The notes under the pieces: model-generated
Database searches by the model: none
What the model was told of the DNA's origin: nothing
The model's input: the letters and a program-made list of their open reading frames with translations, nothing else
Shown: piece by piece, positions 52,933-60,756 of the stretch
How positions within the stretch are numbered: position 1 is the first letter of the stretch
Layout: every line of letters begins with the position of its first letter
Assembly (NCBI GenBank): GCA_022823365.1
Contig: JAJDXG010000019.1
Coordinates: 62,001 to 126,000, forward strand
DNA: 64,000 nucleotides
Direction: 5' to 3'
Origin: Gemmatimonadota bacterium
Lineage (GTDB): Bacteria > Gemmatimonadota > Gemmatimonadetes > Longimicrobiales > Gaopeijiaceae
Program-made: the position numbers and the translations under genes

Positions 52933-53646
52933 CTACGGCAGTCCCCCGTCCACGAGCAGGCTCTCGCCGGTGACATAGGACGAGGCGTCCGAAATCAGGA
53001 AGGCCACCGCCTCGGCCACCTCGCGGGTGCGCGCGGCGCGGCCGACGGGGATAGTGGCGCGCACGGCCTCGTCCACCGGGTAGCTGTCGACGTAGCCGGG
53101 CAGTACGTCGTTCATGCGGATGCCGTCGGCGGCATAGCGCGCGGCGTACATGCGTGTGAATGCCCCCAGGCCCGCCCGGATCGCCGACGAGATGGGGAAG
53201 GCGGCGGTGGGCTGCTTCGCCCCGAAGGTGGAGATGTTCACGATGGAGCCCCCGCCGCCGGCCTTCAGGATGGGCGTCACCAGGCGGCTCATGCGCACCA
53301 CGTTGAGGAGCAGCAGGTCCAGGCCGTCGTGCCACGCCGCATCGTCGAGGCCGAGCAGGTCACCGCGCGCGGCGTGCCCGGTGTTGTTCACCACCCCGTC
53401 CAGGCGGCCGAAGCGGTCGAGCGCGCCTTCCACCAGGCGGGCAAGGTCGTCCGGCTCGGTGACCGAGCCCCTGATACCCCATCCCCCCAGCCGCCCCGCC
53501 AGCTCGCGCGCCTCCGCCGACCGCGACATGAGCGCCACCCGGTAGCCGCGCTCGGCGAGCAGCTCGGCGCACGCCGCCCCCATACCCCGCCCCGCCGCGG
53601 TGACCACGGCGACGGGCGTGTCGGTGGAGCCGGTGGACGCGCTCAC
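52933..53646 (-). CDS. SDR-family protein lacking catalytic Tyr
   Basis: 237 residues from GTG 53646. The cofactor motif is TAAGRGMGAA and the NNTG motif is present, with Ser in NISTFGAKQP. The active-site segment reads SSAIR where YxxxK is expected, so Tyr and Lys are Ser and Arg. It is related in this respect to the SDR at 13694 (SNSVR), and both share the KQP sequence just before. It ends with VTGESLLVDGGLP. Confidence 0.82.
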   Translation of the reverse strand: MSASTGSTDTPVAVVTAAGRGMGAACAELLAERGYRVALMSRSAEARELAGRLGGWGIRGSVTEPDDLARLVEGALDRFGRLDGVVNNTGHAARGDLLGLDDAAWHDGLDLLLLNVVRMSRLVTPILKAGGGGSIVNISTFGAKQPTAAFPISSAIRAGLGAFTRMYAARYAADGIRMNDVLPGYVDSYPVDEAVRATIPVGRAARTREVAEAVAFLISDASSYVTGESLLVDGGLP

Positions 53647-53802
53647 GGGACGCGCACCCGCGAGAAAGCCCGCCCGACCCGCGCGCGGCCGCGCAGACGA
53701 GGCCGGTGGGCCGGCGACCCGGGTGAACGCGCGAATCCTTCCCCGGGTAAGACCGTATCGGTCACTGGATCCGCACCCCGCCGATCACAACCGGACTGAA
53801 CG

Positions 53803-54165
53803 TTGCGCAAACTCCTCCTCTCACTCGGCATCAACGCGGCCGCGCTCTGGGTCGCGGCGCAAGTGGTCGCGGGCATCCGGCTCGGCGAGCGGTTCGAGGA
53901 GGTCGTCGTGGTCGCGGCCGTCTTCGCCCTGGTGAACGCCTTCATCCGACCGGTGGTGAAGTTCTTCGCCTTTCCGGTCATCCTCCTCACCCTCGGGCTC
54001 TTCACCCTCGTCATCAACGCCGGCATGCTCATGCTCGCCGACCTGCTGGCGGAAGGGCTGTTCGTGGCCGGCTTCACATCGGCTCTCCTGGGCAGCGTGA
54101 TCATCTCGTTGGTGAGCGTGGTGCTGGGATCCATCCTGGACGTGAAGAAGAAGAGGCGGGACTAG
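53803..54165 (+). CDS. Phage-holin-superfamily (DUF360-like) four-helix membrane protein
   Basis: 120 residues from TTG 53803. There are four membrane segments with the family pattern LVNAFIRPVVKFFAFPVILLTLGLFTLVINA and a Lys/Arg-rich tail. Despite the holin label these proteins are ordinary chromosomal membrane proteins. The ribosome site is weak. It overlaps the convergent NTF2-like gene by 4 bases. Confidence 0.78.
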   Translation: MRKLLLSLGINAAALWVAAQVVAGIRLGERFEEVVVVAAVFALVNAFIRPVVKFFAFPVILLTLGLFTLVINAGMLMLADLLAEGLFVAGFTSALLGSVIISLVSVVLGSILDVKKKRRD

Positions 54166-54620
54166 GGCACGACCGGATAGTACCACACCCGCTGGATGAG
54201 CCCGTCGCGCACGTGGTAGACGGCGAGCGAGGCCTGGGACCGCTCTTCCCCGTCCGGAGCCGTCCACGACGCCCGTTCGCGCACCGCCACGAAGTCCCCG
54301 GTGACGACCGCCTCCTCGATCTCGGACCGCACCGTGGGCTGCGCCTCGAAGTAGGTCGCCATGTAGTCGCGCAGCATCTCGCGGCCCCGTACTTCGACCG
54401 ACGTGATGCTCCCCTGCACGTTAACCCACTCTACGGCGGGCGACACCCACGAAAGCAAATCCTCGGCGTCGTGGCGGTTGAAGGCGTCCACATGCCCCTG
54501 CACCACCGCCAGCGGCCCGACCACCTCCGCTTCGCTCTCCGCCGCGGAGGGTCCCGAGCATGACGTCCCGGCCCATCCCGCCATCAGGGCCGCGCCGACG
54601 GCCAACCACATCCTGCCCAT
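54162..54620 (-). CDS. SnoaL/NTF2-like lipoprotein
   Basis: 152 residues. The signal peptide has a TSCSG lipobox. The domain is a cone-shaped NTF2-like fold (VDAFNRHDAEDLLSWVSPAVEW, DYMATYFEAQPTVRSEI, YHVRDGLIQRVWYYP). Members bind small ligands or act as isomerases, and no activity can be assigned. It lies 3 bases after the HAD gene and is probably the last gene of the OsmC/sulfite-oxidase operon. Confidence 0.8.
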   Translation of the reverse strand: MGRMWLAVGAALMAGWAGTSCSGPSAAESEAEVVGPLAVVQGHVDAFNRHDAEDLLSWVSPAVEWVNVQGSITSVEVRGREMLRDYMATYFEAQPTVRSEIEEAVVTGDFVAVRERASWTAPDGEERSQASLAVYHVRDGLIQRVWYYPVVP

Positions 54621-54623
54621 CCT

Positions 54624-55331
54624 CTACTCCTCCGCCAACACCATCTCCGCCAGCGTCGCCAGATCCGGCACTTCCAGATCGGGCCGGGCGCTCACGGGCA
54701 TCGTAGCCCCCGATCCGCCATGGGGGGAGACCCTGTTCACATGCACCGTGGCGAACCCGAGGCGCTTCGCCGGGGCGATGTCGTGGAAGAGGCTCTGGGC
54801 GACGTGCAGAATGGCGTCGACGGGCAGGCCGAGGCGCTCGAGAGCCAGTTGGAAGTTGCGCGCATCGGGCTTGTAGCTGCCGACCTGCTGGGCCGTCACG
54901 ACTTCGTGGAACTCGACCCCCAGGCGGCGCGCCGAGAAGGCGAACAGGTCGTCATCCACGTTGGAGATCACCGCCAGCCGATAGCGGGACGCGAGGATGC
55001 GCAGGGCGGCCACCGTGTCGTCGAAGGGAGCCCAGCGGGCGATCGACTCCGGAAGCGAGGCTCGCTCTTCGGAGCTGGGCGCGAACCCCAACTCGCGCCC
55101 GAACTCGTCCACTACCCGGGAGAGGACTTGCCGGTAGGTAAGGTAGGCACCGGCCTGGATGGTCGACTCGAAGCGCGCGAAGTGCTCCAGGATCTCCGCG
55201 GGAGGAAGGTCGAGGCCGCGCGCACCCAGCACGCGCTGGACGGCCCCGAGAATCCCGCTCTCCCAGTCGATGAGCGTGCCGTAGCAGTCGAAGGTGAGGA
55301 CCTCGAAGGAGGAGAGGTTGATCGCCTGCAC
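54624..55331 (-). CDS. HAD-superfamily hydrolase, type II haloacid-dehalogenase-like
   Basis: 235 residues from GTG 55331 with AAGGAG upstream. The nucleophile Asp is in LTFDCYGTLIDWE, motif II is AVISNVDD, the Lys is in VGSYKPDARNF, and acidic motif IV is in SLFHDIAPAK. It resembles L-2-haloacid dehalogenase, but phosphatase activity is equally possible. It lies in the operon 4 bases after the small membrane protein. Confidence 0.85.
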   Translation of the reverse strand: MQAINLSSFEVLTFDCYGTLIDWESGILGAVQRVLGARGLDLPPAEILEHFARFESTIQAGAYLTYRQVLSRVVDEFGRELGFAPSSEERASLPESIARWAPFDDTVAALRILASRYRLAVISNVDDDLFAFSARRLGVEFHEVVTAQQVGSYKPDARNFQLALERLGLPVDAILHVAQSLFHDIAPAKRLGFATVHVNRVSPHGGSGATMPVSARPDLEVPDLATLAEMVLAEE

Positions 55332-55335
55332 GTGC

Positions 55336-55563
55336 CTATCTCCTTCTCTGCGCGCGCCGCTGCCGCGAACGGGCCACCGCCTCCCCCACCAGCGGCCCGG
55401 CCAGCCCGCCGATGGTTCCTCCCAGCACCATCATGAACCCCAGCGGACCGATGGTGCGCACGAGCCCCACCCCCGAGCTGATCGCCTGGTATACGCTCGC
55501 GAGCCCGAAGGCGAGCGCTCCGACCACGAAGCCGATCAGGGTACGCCGCACGATTCGGTTCAT
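55336..55563 (-). CDS. Small two-helix membrane protein
   Basis: 75 residues from ATG 55563, overlapping the cytochrome gene stop (ATGA). Two glycine-rich membrane segments (LIGFVVGALAFGLASV and GFMMVLGGTIGGLAGPLVG) end in a very basic tail (RSRQRRAQRRR). The operon position suggests an accessory of the sulfite oxidase/cytochrome system; no family was recognised. Confidence 0.65.
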   Translation of the reverse strand: MNRIVRRTLIGFVVGALAFGLASVYQAISSGVGLVRTIGPLGFMMVLGGTIGGLAGPLVGEAVARSRQRRAQRRR

Positions 55564-55937
55564 CGACCCTCTCCCGTTGTGGCTTCCTCGCGGGTTGCGC
55601 CGTCCACGCCCGACCCGTCCGCCAGCCCGCGCGTCTCCAGCAGATAGCGCGCGGTCGCACGGTACTCCGCATCTGTCATGGTTCCCGGGGCCTCATAGGG
55701 CATCGCCAGGCGCAGGTACCGGGTCAGGGTCTCCTCATCGCCCCGGGACGCAAGGGTCGCCGCGGTGATCTCGGCCCCGACCTGGCCCTCCACGTCATGG
55801 CAAAAGGCGCAGCGCTGGGCGTACACCAGGGCGCCGTCGATCTCGGGGCTATCGTTACAGCCGGCCAACAGCGCGGTGGTGGAGACGGCGCCCCCGGCCA
55901 GGACGAGCGCCACCGCCGCGCGCGCGCGGCGCTTCAC
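55560..55937 (-). CDS. c-type cytochrome lipoprotein
   Basis: 125 residues from GTG 55937, abutting the sulfite oxidase stop. The lipobox is LLAGC (Cys 27). The haem site is CAFCH (43-47) and the axial Met is probably in LAMPYEAPGTM. It is likely the electron acceptor of the sulfite oxidase encoded just upstream, as SorB is for SorA. Confidence 0.88.
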   Translation of the reverse strand: MKRRARAAVALVLAGGAVSTTALLAGCNDSPEIDGALVYAQRCAFCHDVEGQVGAEITAATLASRGDEETLTRYLRLAMPYEAPGTMTDAEYRATARYLLETRGLADGSGVDGATREEATTGEGR

Positions 55938-57125
55938 TCAACTCACCTCCACCGGGTGCGGAAGCGCCAGGTTGAGCAGGTAGCCCTTCTGGTTCCACAC
56001 GCCCTCCATGGGCTGGGTGTTGCCTGCCACATCGGTGGCGCGGGTGCGCAGTGTGTAGGAGCCGGGCGCGGCCTGCCACTCGAACTCGAAGCGCGTCCAG
56101 GCGTAGCGCAGACGAGGTCCCATCAGGCGTGCAGGCGCCCAACTGGCGCCGTCGTCCGCGCTCCATTCCACCGACTCGACGGGGCCGTCGTTCGAGTACG
56201 CGAAGCCGCGCAGCCGGGTTCTCCCCGCCGGGACCGTCCCCGGCCAGGGCAGGGCCAGCGCGCTCTTCACCGGGAGCGCCGTCACTGGAGCACCGTCGGC
56301 GGGCGCGTACTGCCCGGCCGGCCAGTCCGGGCCGATCAGGACATAGGAGGTGGTGTTCGCGCTCACCCAGATCGGCTCGGTCGAGACCTGGATCTCCCCC
56401 ACCCACTTGATGCTGTTGCTCCCCGCCCAGCCGGGAACCACCCCGCGCACGGGGAACCCGTGGTCGGGAGGCAGCGGTTCGCCGTTCATCGACAGGGCGA
56501 GCAGAGTGTCCGGATCCATCGCCTTGTCCACGGGCATGGGCCGGCTGAAGCCCCCGTCGTCGAGGCCGATCAGGTTCACCGCCACCGCCTCCGGGCGCAG
56601 GCCGGCCGCCGAGAGCACGGAAGCCAGCGACGGTCCCGACCACGCCGCGCATCCGACCGCCCCTGTGCCCCACTGCGTGCCCTCGGCCGCCTGCCCCAGC
56701 ACGCGCGCGTAGAAACCGCGCCAGTTGCCGGCGCACTCCAGGTACGCGATGACCGACTGGCTCGGCAGCGCGCGCAGGTCGTCGAAGCCGAGCTCGATGC
56801 TCCGTTCGATGCCGTCGCCGGTGACGCGCAGCCGGTAGTCGGCCGCCGCGATTGCCGGGGTCGGGGCGTGGTTGCGTACGAAGAACAGATCGTTGGGAGT
56901 GATCAGCCCGTCCAGGAGCTCGAGCCGGCTCTCCAGGTTGAGGGCGTGGCGGATGAATGGATCGGGATCCTTGAACCACGCAGTGTCCAGTTGGGGATCG
57001 ACTGCGCCCGTGTCGGAGCGGCAGCCCGGGAGGAAGGTCGATGCTCCGCCGGCGGCCAGCAACGCCGCGAACTGCCGGCGGGAGAGCGAGCCGCCCGGCA
57101 ACCCCTGCCCCTGCCGCCCGCTCAC
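55938..57125 (-). CDS. Sulfite-oxidase-family molybdopterin enzyme (SorA-like)
   Basis: 395 residues from GTG 57125, overlapping the OsmC stop as GTGA. A Tat signal (LSRRQFAALL) leads to a periplasmic Mo enzyme. The Mo-ligand Cys lies in YLECAGNWRGFY (about 130), followed by DHGFPVRGVVPGW and WVGEIQVS. A C-terminal Mo-co dimerisation Ig-like domain ends WNQKGYLLN. It oxidises sulfite to sulfate, or a related oxyanion or thioether reaction. The track version reading to 58070 is a spurious extension. Confidence 0.88.
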   Translation of the reverse strand: MSGRQGQGLPGGSLSRRQFAALLAAGGASTFLPGCRSDTGAVDPQLDTAWFKDPDPFIRHALNLESRLELLDGLITPNDLFFVRNHAPTPAIAAADYRLRVTGDGIERSIELGFDDLRALPSQSVIAYLECAGNWRGFYARVLGQAAEGTQWGTGAVGCAAWSGPSLASVLSAAGLRPEAVAVNLIGLDDGGFSRPMPVDKAMDPDTLLALSMNGEPLPPDHGFPVRGVVPGWAGSNSIKWVGEIQVSTEPIWVSANTTSYVLIGPDWPAGQYAPADGAPVTALPVKSALALPWPGTVPAGRTRLRGFAYSNDGPVESVEWSADDGASWAPARLMGPRLRYAWTRFEFEWQAAPGSYTLRTRATDVAGNTQPMEGVWNQKGYLLNLALPHPVEVS

Positions 57126-57580
57126 GACACGATCTCGATTTCGAGTTCGGTGGAGAACTCGACGCACCCGACCAGGGTGCGGTAGACCGGGCAGTTCGGG
57201 TGATGGATCTCGTGCGCCCGCCGCGCCCGCTCCTCCTTCCCCGCCTCCATGCGCAGGTGGTAGCGCACATGGACGGTGCGAATCACGAGCACGCCGTCCT
57301 CCTTGTCGATGCCTCCCTCGACCTCGGAGGTCAGACGATCCTGCCCCGCCGGAATCCCGCGCGCCTCCAGCGCGCCGCCAAGGGTTCCCGTCAGTCAGCC
57401 GCCGGCCGCCGCCACGATGTAGTCGAGGGTGGTGGCCACCGGCGTTTCGGGCTCGACGCCGTAGTGGCTGGCGATCTCGCTGTGCACCCCGAACAGGACG
57501 GGGTCGGGCGTGGCCGGCAGATGCGCGTGGCGGAGCGGGCCCGCCTTGCGCTCGATGCGGACTCGGGAGGTATAGACCAC
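57122..57580 (-). CDS. OsmC-family protein, probable selenoprotein (Sec62 at in-frame TGA)
   Basis: 152 codons from GTG 57580 with AAGGAG upstream, containing TGA at 57395-57397. Before it: ..TTLDYIVAAAGG. After it: LTGTLGGALEARGIPAG.. and HHPNCPVYRTLVG. In OsmC/Ohr thiol peroxidases the first redox Cys lies in an A(S/G)CLT context, exactly the TGA position, and the second is the Cys of CPV (here 130). The frame after TGA stays open for 90 codons to a TGA overlapping the next gene. Read-through as selenocysteine fits best. A nonsense mutation or base error is the alternative. Role: reduction of peroxides. Confidence 0.7.
57351..57388 (-). promoter_or_regulatory. Candidate bacterial SECIS hairpin
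   Basis: Just after the in-frame TGA the RNA can form GCGCGC-UGGAG-GCGCGC, a perfect 6-bp stem with a 5-base loop that has G in its second and third positions. A lower stem (GGAA..CCC with GGG.A.UUCC) is separated by a one-sided bulge. The apical loop begins 26 bases after the TGA, within the usual bacterial SECIS range of roughly 16-37. GC-rich coding DNA can form such stems by chance. Confidence 0.45.
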
Positions 57581-57733
57581 GGGTTGTCTCCTTGCGTGAC
57601 GGCTTGCGATTGCGTGCGTGTTGGCGGTGGCGTCTGCGCGCGTGCAGTGGCAGCTGGTGCTTGCGATGGTCTGGCGGGCGGCGGGCTCCTGGGCCGGGGC
57701 TGCGGGCGCTGCCGGATCGGGCGTCGGACGCGG

Positions 57734-58939
57734 CTACACGGCGACCGCGCGGGACGACCCGAGCTCCTCCATGGCTGCATCTACCGCACCCGCTGTGTCG
57801 ACCGCGCACCCGCTCGCTCCCAGGGCGTCGCCCACGGCGCGGATGGTGCGCCGCAGCAGGTCCGGCCGGGTGGTCACGTAGCCCATGTGCCCAACGCGGA
57901 AGTACCGGTCGGCCATGGCGGGATGCAGTCCCGCCGCGACGATCACGCCCCACGCGACGATGCGGCCCACCAGGGAGGCGTCCACGCCCTCCGGGTACCG
58001 GACGGCGCTCAGGGTATTCGCGCAGTGTGCGTCGCTGGCGGGGACCATGCCGAGCCCCATCTGCGCCCACGCCGCCCGCATGGCCCGGCCCGCACGCGCG
58101 TGGCGTTCGATGCGCGCATCCACCCCCTCGAGCCCGTCCAGCCGATCGGACAGGATCTCCCCCAGCGCGACCTCGGCCGCGACGACGAGGTTGGTGGCCG
58201 GGGTGGCGAAGTAGCTCATGCTCCCCGCCTCATGGGTCTCCATGATGGGCAGCCAGACATTCCAGTCGAGGTACAGGGGGCAGGGTGTGCGGCGCGTCCG
58301 GCTCGCCTCCGTCGCGCGCGGACCGGCAACGAACAGCGCCAGGCCGGGCGGGAGCCCCATCGCCTTCTGCGAGGCGGTGAAGTAGACGTCTGCGCCCCAT
58401 TCGGACATCTCGAAGGCCTCCGCCCCGGTGGCGCAGACGCCATCGAAGACCGAGAGCACCCCGCGCGAGCGCGCGACCGCGGCCAGCCCGGCCGGATCGA
58501 CGAGCACGCCGGTCGAGGTATCGACATGGGTGGCGAACAGCGCCTTGGCCGCGCAGGCGTCCAGGGCGGCAGCTACCTCGTCCGGCTCCGGCCGCTCGCC
58601 CGGCGGGCTGATCACCGTATGGACCTTGACCCCGCGATGCTCCAGCACCAGCCGCATGCGGTCGGCGAAGTAGCCGGTGTCCACGAGCAGGGCTTCGTCG
58701 CCCGGGTCGAGCAGGTTCACCGCCGCCATGTCCATCGCCAGCGTCCCGCTTCCCGCGACCATGAACGGCTGCGCGCCCTCCCCGGCTCGCCACACTTCGC
58801 GCATCCGGCTCAGCGACTCGCCGAACGCCTTCACCACAAAGGGTTGACCGTGGCCGGGAGGCGGCCTCGAAAAGGCGCGCAGTACCTCCGGGGACACCTC
58901 GATGGGTCCGGGGATCATCAGCAGGGGACGTTCGCTCAT
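57734..58939 (-). CDS. Class V aminotransferase (alanine-glyoxylate/serine-pyruvate type)
   Basis: 401 residues from ATG 58939. Features are the N-terminal LLMIPGPIEVSPEVL, GSGTLAMDMAAVNLL, the VDTSTGVLVD loop, and the PLP lysine in TASQKAMGLPPG (about 191) followed by a C-terminal small domain. It probably transaminates glyoxylate or a related oxo acid. It is upstream of the OsmC operon on the same strand with a 153-base spacer. Confidence 0.88.
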   Translation of the reverse strand: MSERPLLMIPGPIEVSPEVLRAFSRPPPGHGQPFVVKAFGESLSRMREVWRAGEGAQPFMVAGSGTLAMDMAAVNLLDPGDEALLVDTGYFADRMRLVLEHRGVKVHTVISPPGERPEPDEVAAALDACAAKALFATHVDTSTGVLVDPAGLAAVARSRGVLSVFDGVCATGAEAFEMSEWGADVYFTASQKAMGLPPGLALFVAGPRATEASRTRRTPCPLYLDWNVWLPIMETHEAGSMSYFATPATNLVVAAEVALGEILSDRLDGLEGVDARIERHARAGRAMRAAWAQMGLGMVPASDAHCANTLSAVRYPEGVDASLVGRIVAWGVIVAAGLHPAMADRYFRVGHMGYVTTRPDLLRRTIRAVGDALGASGCAVDTAGAVDAAMEELGSSRAVAV

Positions 58940-59122
58940 GGCACCTGGCAAACGGTTGAAGTCTGGGGAGCGCGGGCACCTTGAATCGCTCTCGCCCGGG
59001 TGCCGAAGCTAACAAATACGGCGGAGCCTCGGAAAGCCGCCCGACATCCCCGATCTTTCTGTTCTTCCCCGTGCCTCCCATTATGCCCGGCGGACGCCCT
59101 CCATCATCCAGCGGAGAAACCC

Positions 59123-60604
59123 ATGGCCCAGAACCCCGGCCACGCCCCGGCGGAAGCCTCCGAATTCGACCAGCTCGAGCTTCCGGACCGCTCGGCGCGC
59201 GGACTTCTCCGGCATTTCGGACCGGGGATCATCCTGATGATGACCGGGATCGGCACCAGCCACCTGGTCACCGCGCCCACCGCCGGAGGCCGCTTCGCGT
59301 ACGCGCTGCTCTGGTGCCTTCCGGTGGCCTACATCTTCAAGTACTACGGCTTCGAGATGGCCTTCCGCTTCACCAACGCCACCGGCAAGAGCCTGATCGA
59401 GGCCTACGCCACGGCACGCGGGAAGTGGCCGCTCTGGTACGTCCTGGTGACGACGCTGATCCAGTGCGCGATCGGGCAGGCGGGCAGGCTGATCGCGGCA
59501 GCCGCGGTCGTCTACTACGTGGGCTCCGAAGTGCTCGGCTGGCCCGTCACCCTCACCGGGGCGGCGGTGGGGCTGGGGGTCGTGTCGGTGGGCATCCTGC
59601 TCATGGGACGCTACAAGGCGGTGGAGAACTCGGCCAAGATCCTCGCGGCCATCATGGTGGTGTCCACGCTGGCGGTCTACTTCTTCGAGCCCGCGCCCCT
59701 CTCCGAGATGGGCGCCTTCTTCCTGGTCGAAATCCCCGACGGCTCCTGGCTGGTGATCGCCGCGTTCCTCGGCCTCCTTCCCACGGGGATGGACGTCTCG
59801 CTTCAGGCCTCGGAGTGGGGGAAGGCCAAGAAGGCGGGAATGAGCAAGATCCGCGACCGCATGGAGGAGCTGGGGATCGCGCGCTCGTTCAACCCCTTCT
59901 CGCCGCGCCTCCGCGACCTGACCGTCCACACCGACCGCCTCCCCGCGCACGCGCAGGAGTATTGCCGACGCTGGTTCCAGATCGGCCTCTGGGACTTCCG
60001 CCTCGGGCACGTGGTGTCGTTCGTGATGGCCGCCGTGTTCATGCTGCTCGCGGCGGTGTGGCTCTATCCAAGCGCGGTGGAAGGGCAGGCGGTGATGGGC
60101 GAGATCGCGGGCATCTTCACGAACTCGGTGGGCCCGGGTATGATGGGCCTGTTCATGTTCGGCGCCTTCGCGGCCACCTTCTCAACCGCTTTCAACTACT
60201 TCGACGGCTGGCCGCGCATCGTCGGGGCCTGCGCCCGCAACCTCTTCCGCGGCACCGCGCGCACGGCGGGCATCGACAGGAAGCAGAAGGGCTGGTACTC
60301 GGAGTACAACCTCTACCGCGCCACCATGATCTACTCGCTGATCGGCTCCGTGGCAGTGATCGCGGGGCTGCCGCGGCCGGTGTTCCTGGTGCTCGTCGCC
60401 TCGGCGCTGGCCTTCTTCATCGCCCCGGTGATCTTCTTCCTCAACTTCTACTACTGCCTGGTTGTGATCCCGAAGGAGGACCGCGCCTTCTACCCGTCGA
60501 CCTTCGCCCGCTGGTTCGGCTGGTTCAGCCTGATCGTGTTCACCGCCATGAGCGTGCTGCTGATCTTCGCGCGGGTGTTCGAGATTCCACTGTTCGGGGC
60601 GTGA
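59123..60604 (+). CDS. Nramp-related transporter lacking canonical metal motifs
   Basis: 493 residues from ATG 59123 (GCGGAG upstream). About 11 membrane helices have the Nramp topology beginning LLRHFGPGIILMMTGIGTSH. The helix-1 DPGN motif is replaced by GTSH and the helix-6 MPH motif by PTGMD, so manganese or iron transport is doubtful. A 70-residue cytoplasmic insertion follows helix 6. The next two genes encode a 46-residue membrane peptide and an SSS symporter. Confidence 0.8.
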   Translation: MAQNPGHAPAEASEFDQLELPDRSARGLLRHFGPGIILMMTGIGTSHLVTAPTAGGRFAYALLWCLPVAYIFKYYGFEMAFRFTNATGKSLIEAYATARGKWPLWYVLVTTLIQCAIGQAGRLIAAAAVVYYVGSEVLGWPVTLTGAAVGLGVVSVGILLMGRYKAVENSAKILAAIMVVSTLAVYFFEPAPLSEMGAFFLVEIPDGSWLVIAAFLGLLPTGMDVSLQASEWGKAKKAGMSKIRDRMEELGIARSFNPFSPRLRDLTVHTDRLPAHAQEYCRRWFQIGLWDFRLGHVVSFVMAAVFMLLAAVWLYPSAVEGQAVMGEIAGIFTNSVGPGMMGLFMFGAFAATFSTAFNYFDGWPRIVGACARNLFRGTARTAGIDRKQKGWYSEYNLYRATMIYSLIGSVAVIAGLPRPVFLVLVASALAFFIAPVIFFLNFYYCLVVIPKEDRAFYPSTFARWFGWFSLIVFTAMSVLLIFARVFEIPLFGA

Positions 60605-60605
60605 T

Positions 60606-60746
60606 ATGACAAAGCGCAAAGTGCAGGGCAGCGAGAAGGAGACGGAGCCGGACGCCCGCTTTCGCCCCACGCTGCTGAAGGTCCTTCTGGTCCAGGTGGT
60701 CGCCCTGGTTCTGCTCTGGCTCCTGCAGGCCACCTACCACAGCTAG
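60606..60746 (+). CDS. 46-residue single-helix membrane protein
   Basis: Too short for the ORF track. ATG 60606 overlaps the end of the transporter gene (GTGATATG) and the stop lies 10 bases before the SSS symporter start. A charged N-terminus (MTKRKVQGSEKETEPDARF) is followed by one long hydrophobic helix (LLKVLLVQVVALVLLWLL). It resembles small accessory subunits found next to SSS symporters; this role is inferred from position. Confidence 0.6.
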   Translation: MTKRKVQGSEKETEPDARFRPTLLKVLLVQVVALVLLWLLQATYHS

Positions 60747-60756
60747 CGACCCGCCC

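Noticed and set aside
53803-54165. Prophage remnant because of the holin label
   Set aside because: The DUF360/phage-holin superfamily is common on chromosomes, and no other phage gene is nearby.
57395-57397. OsmC as two separate short genes or a plain pseudogene
   Set aside because: No ribosome site or start follows the TGA, both halves fit one OsmC domain, and the stop coincides with the family cysteine. A pseudogene cannot be fully excluded but is less economical.
57734-58070. Upstream extension of the sulfite oxidase frame
   Set aside because: It runs through the OsmC gene and into the aminotransferase gene in another frame. The Tat signal and GTGA overlap fix the start at 57125.
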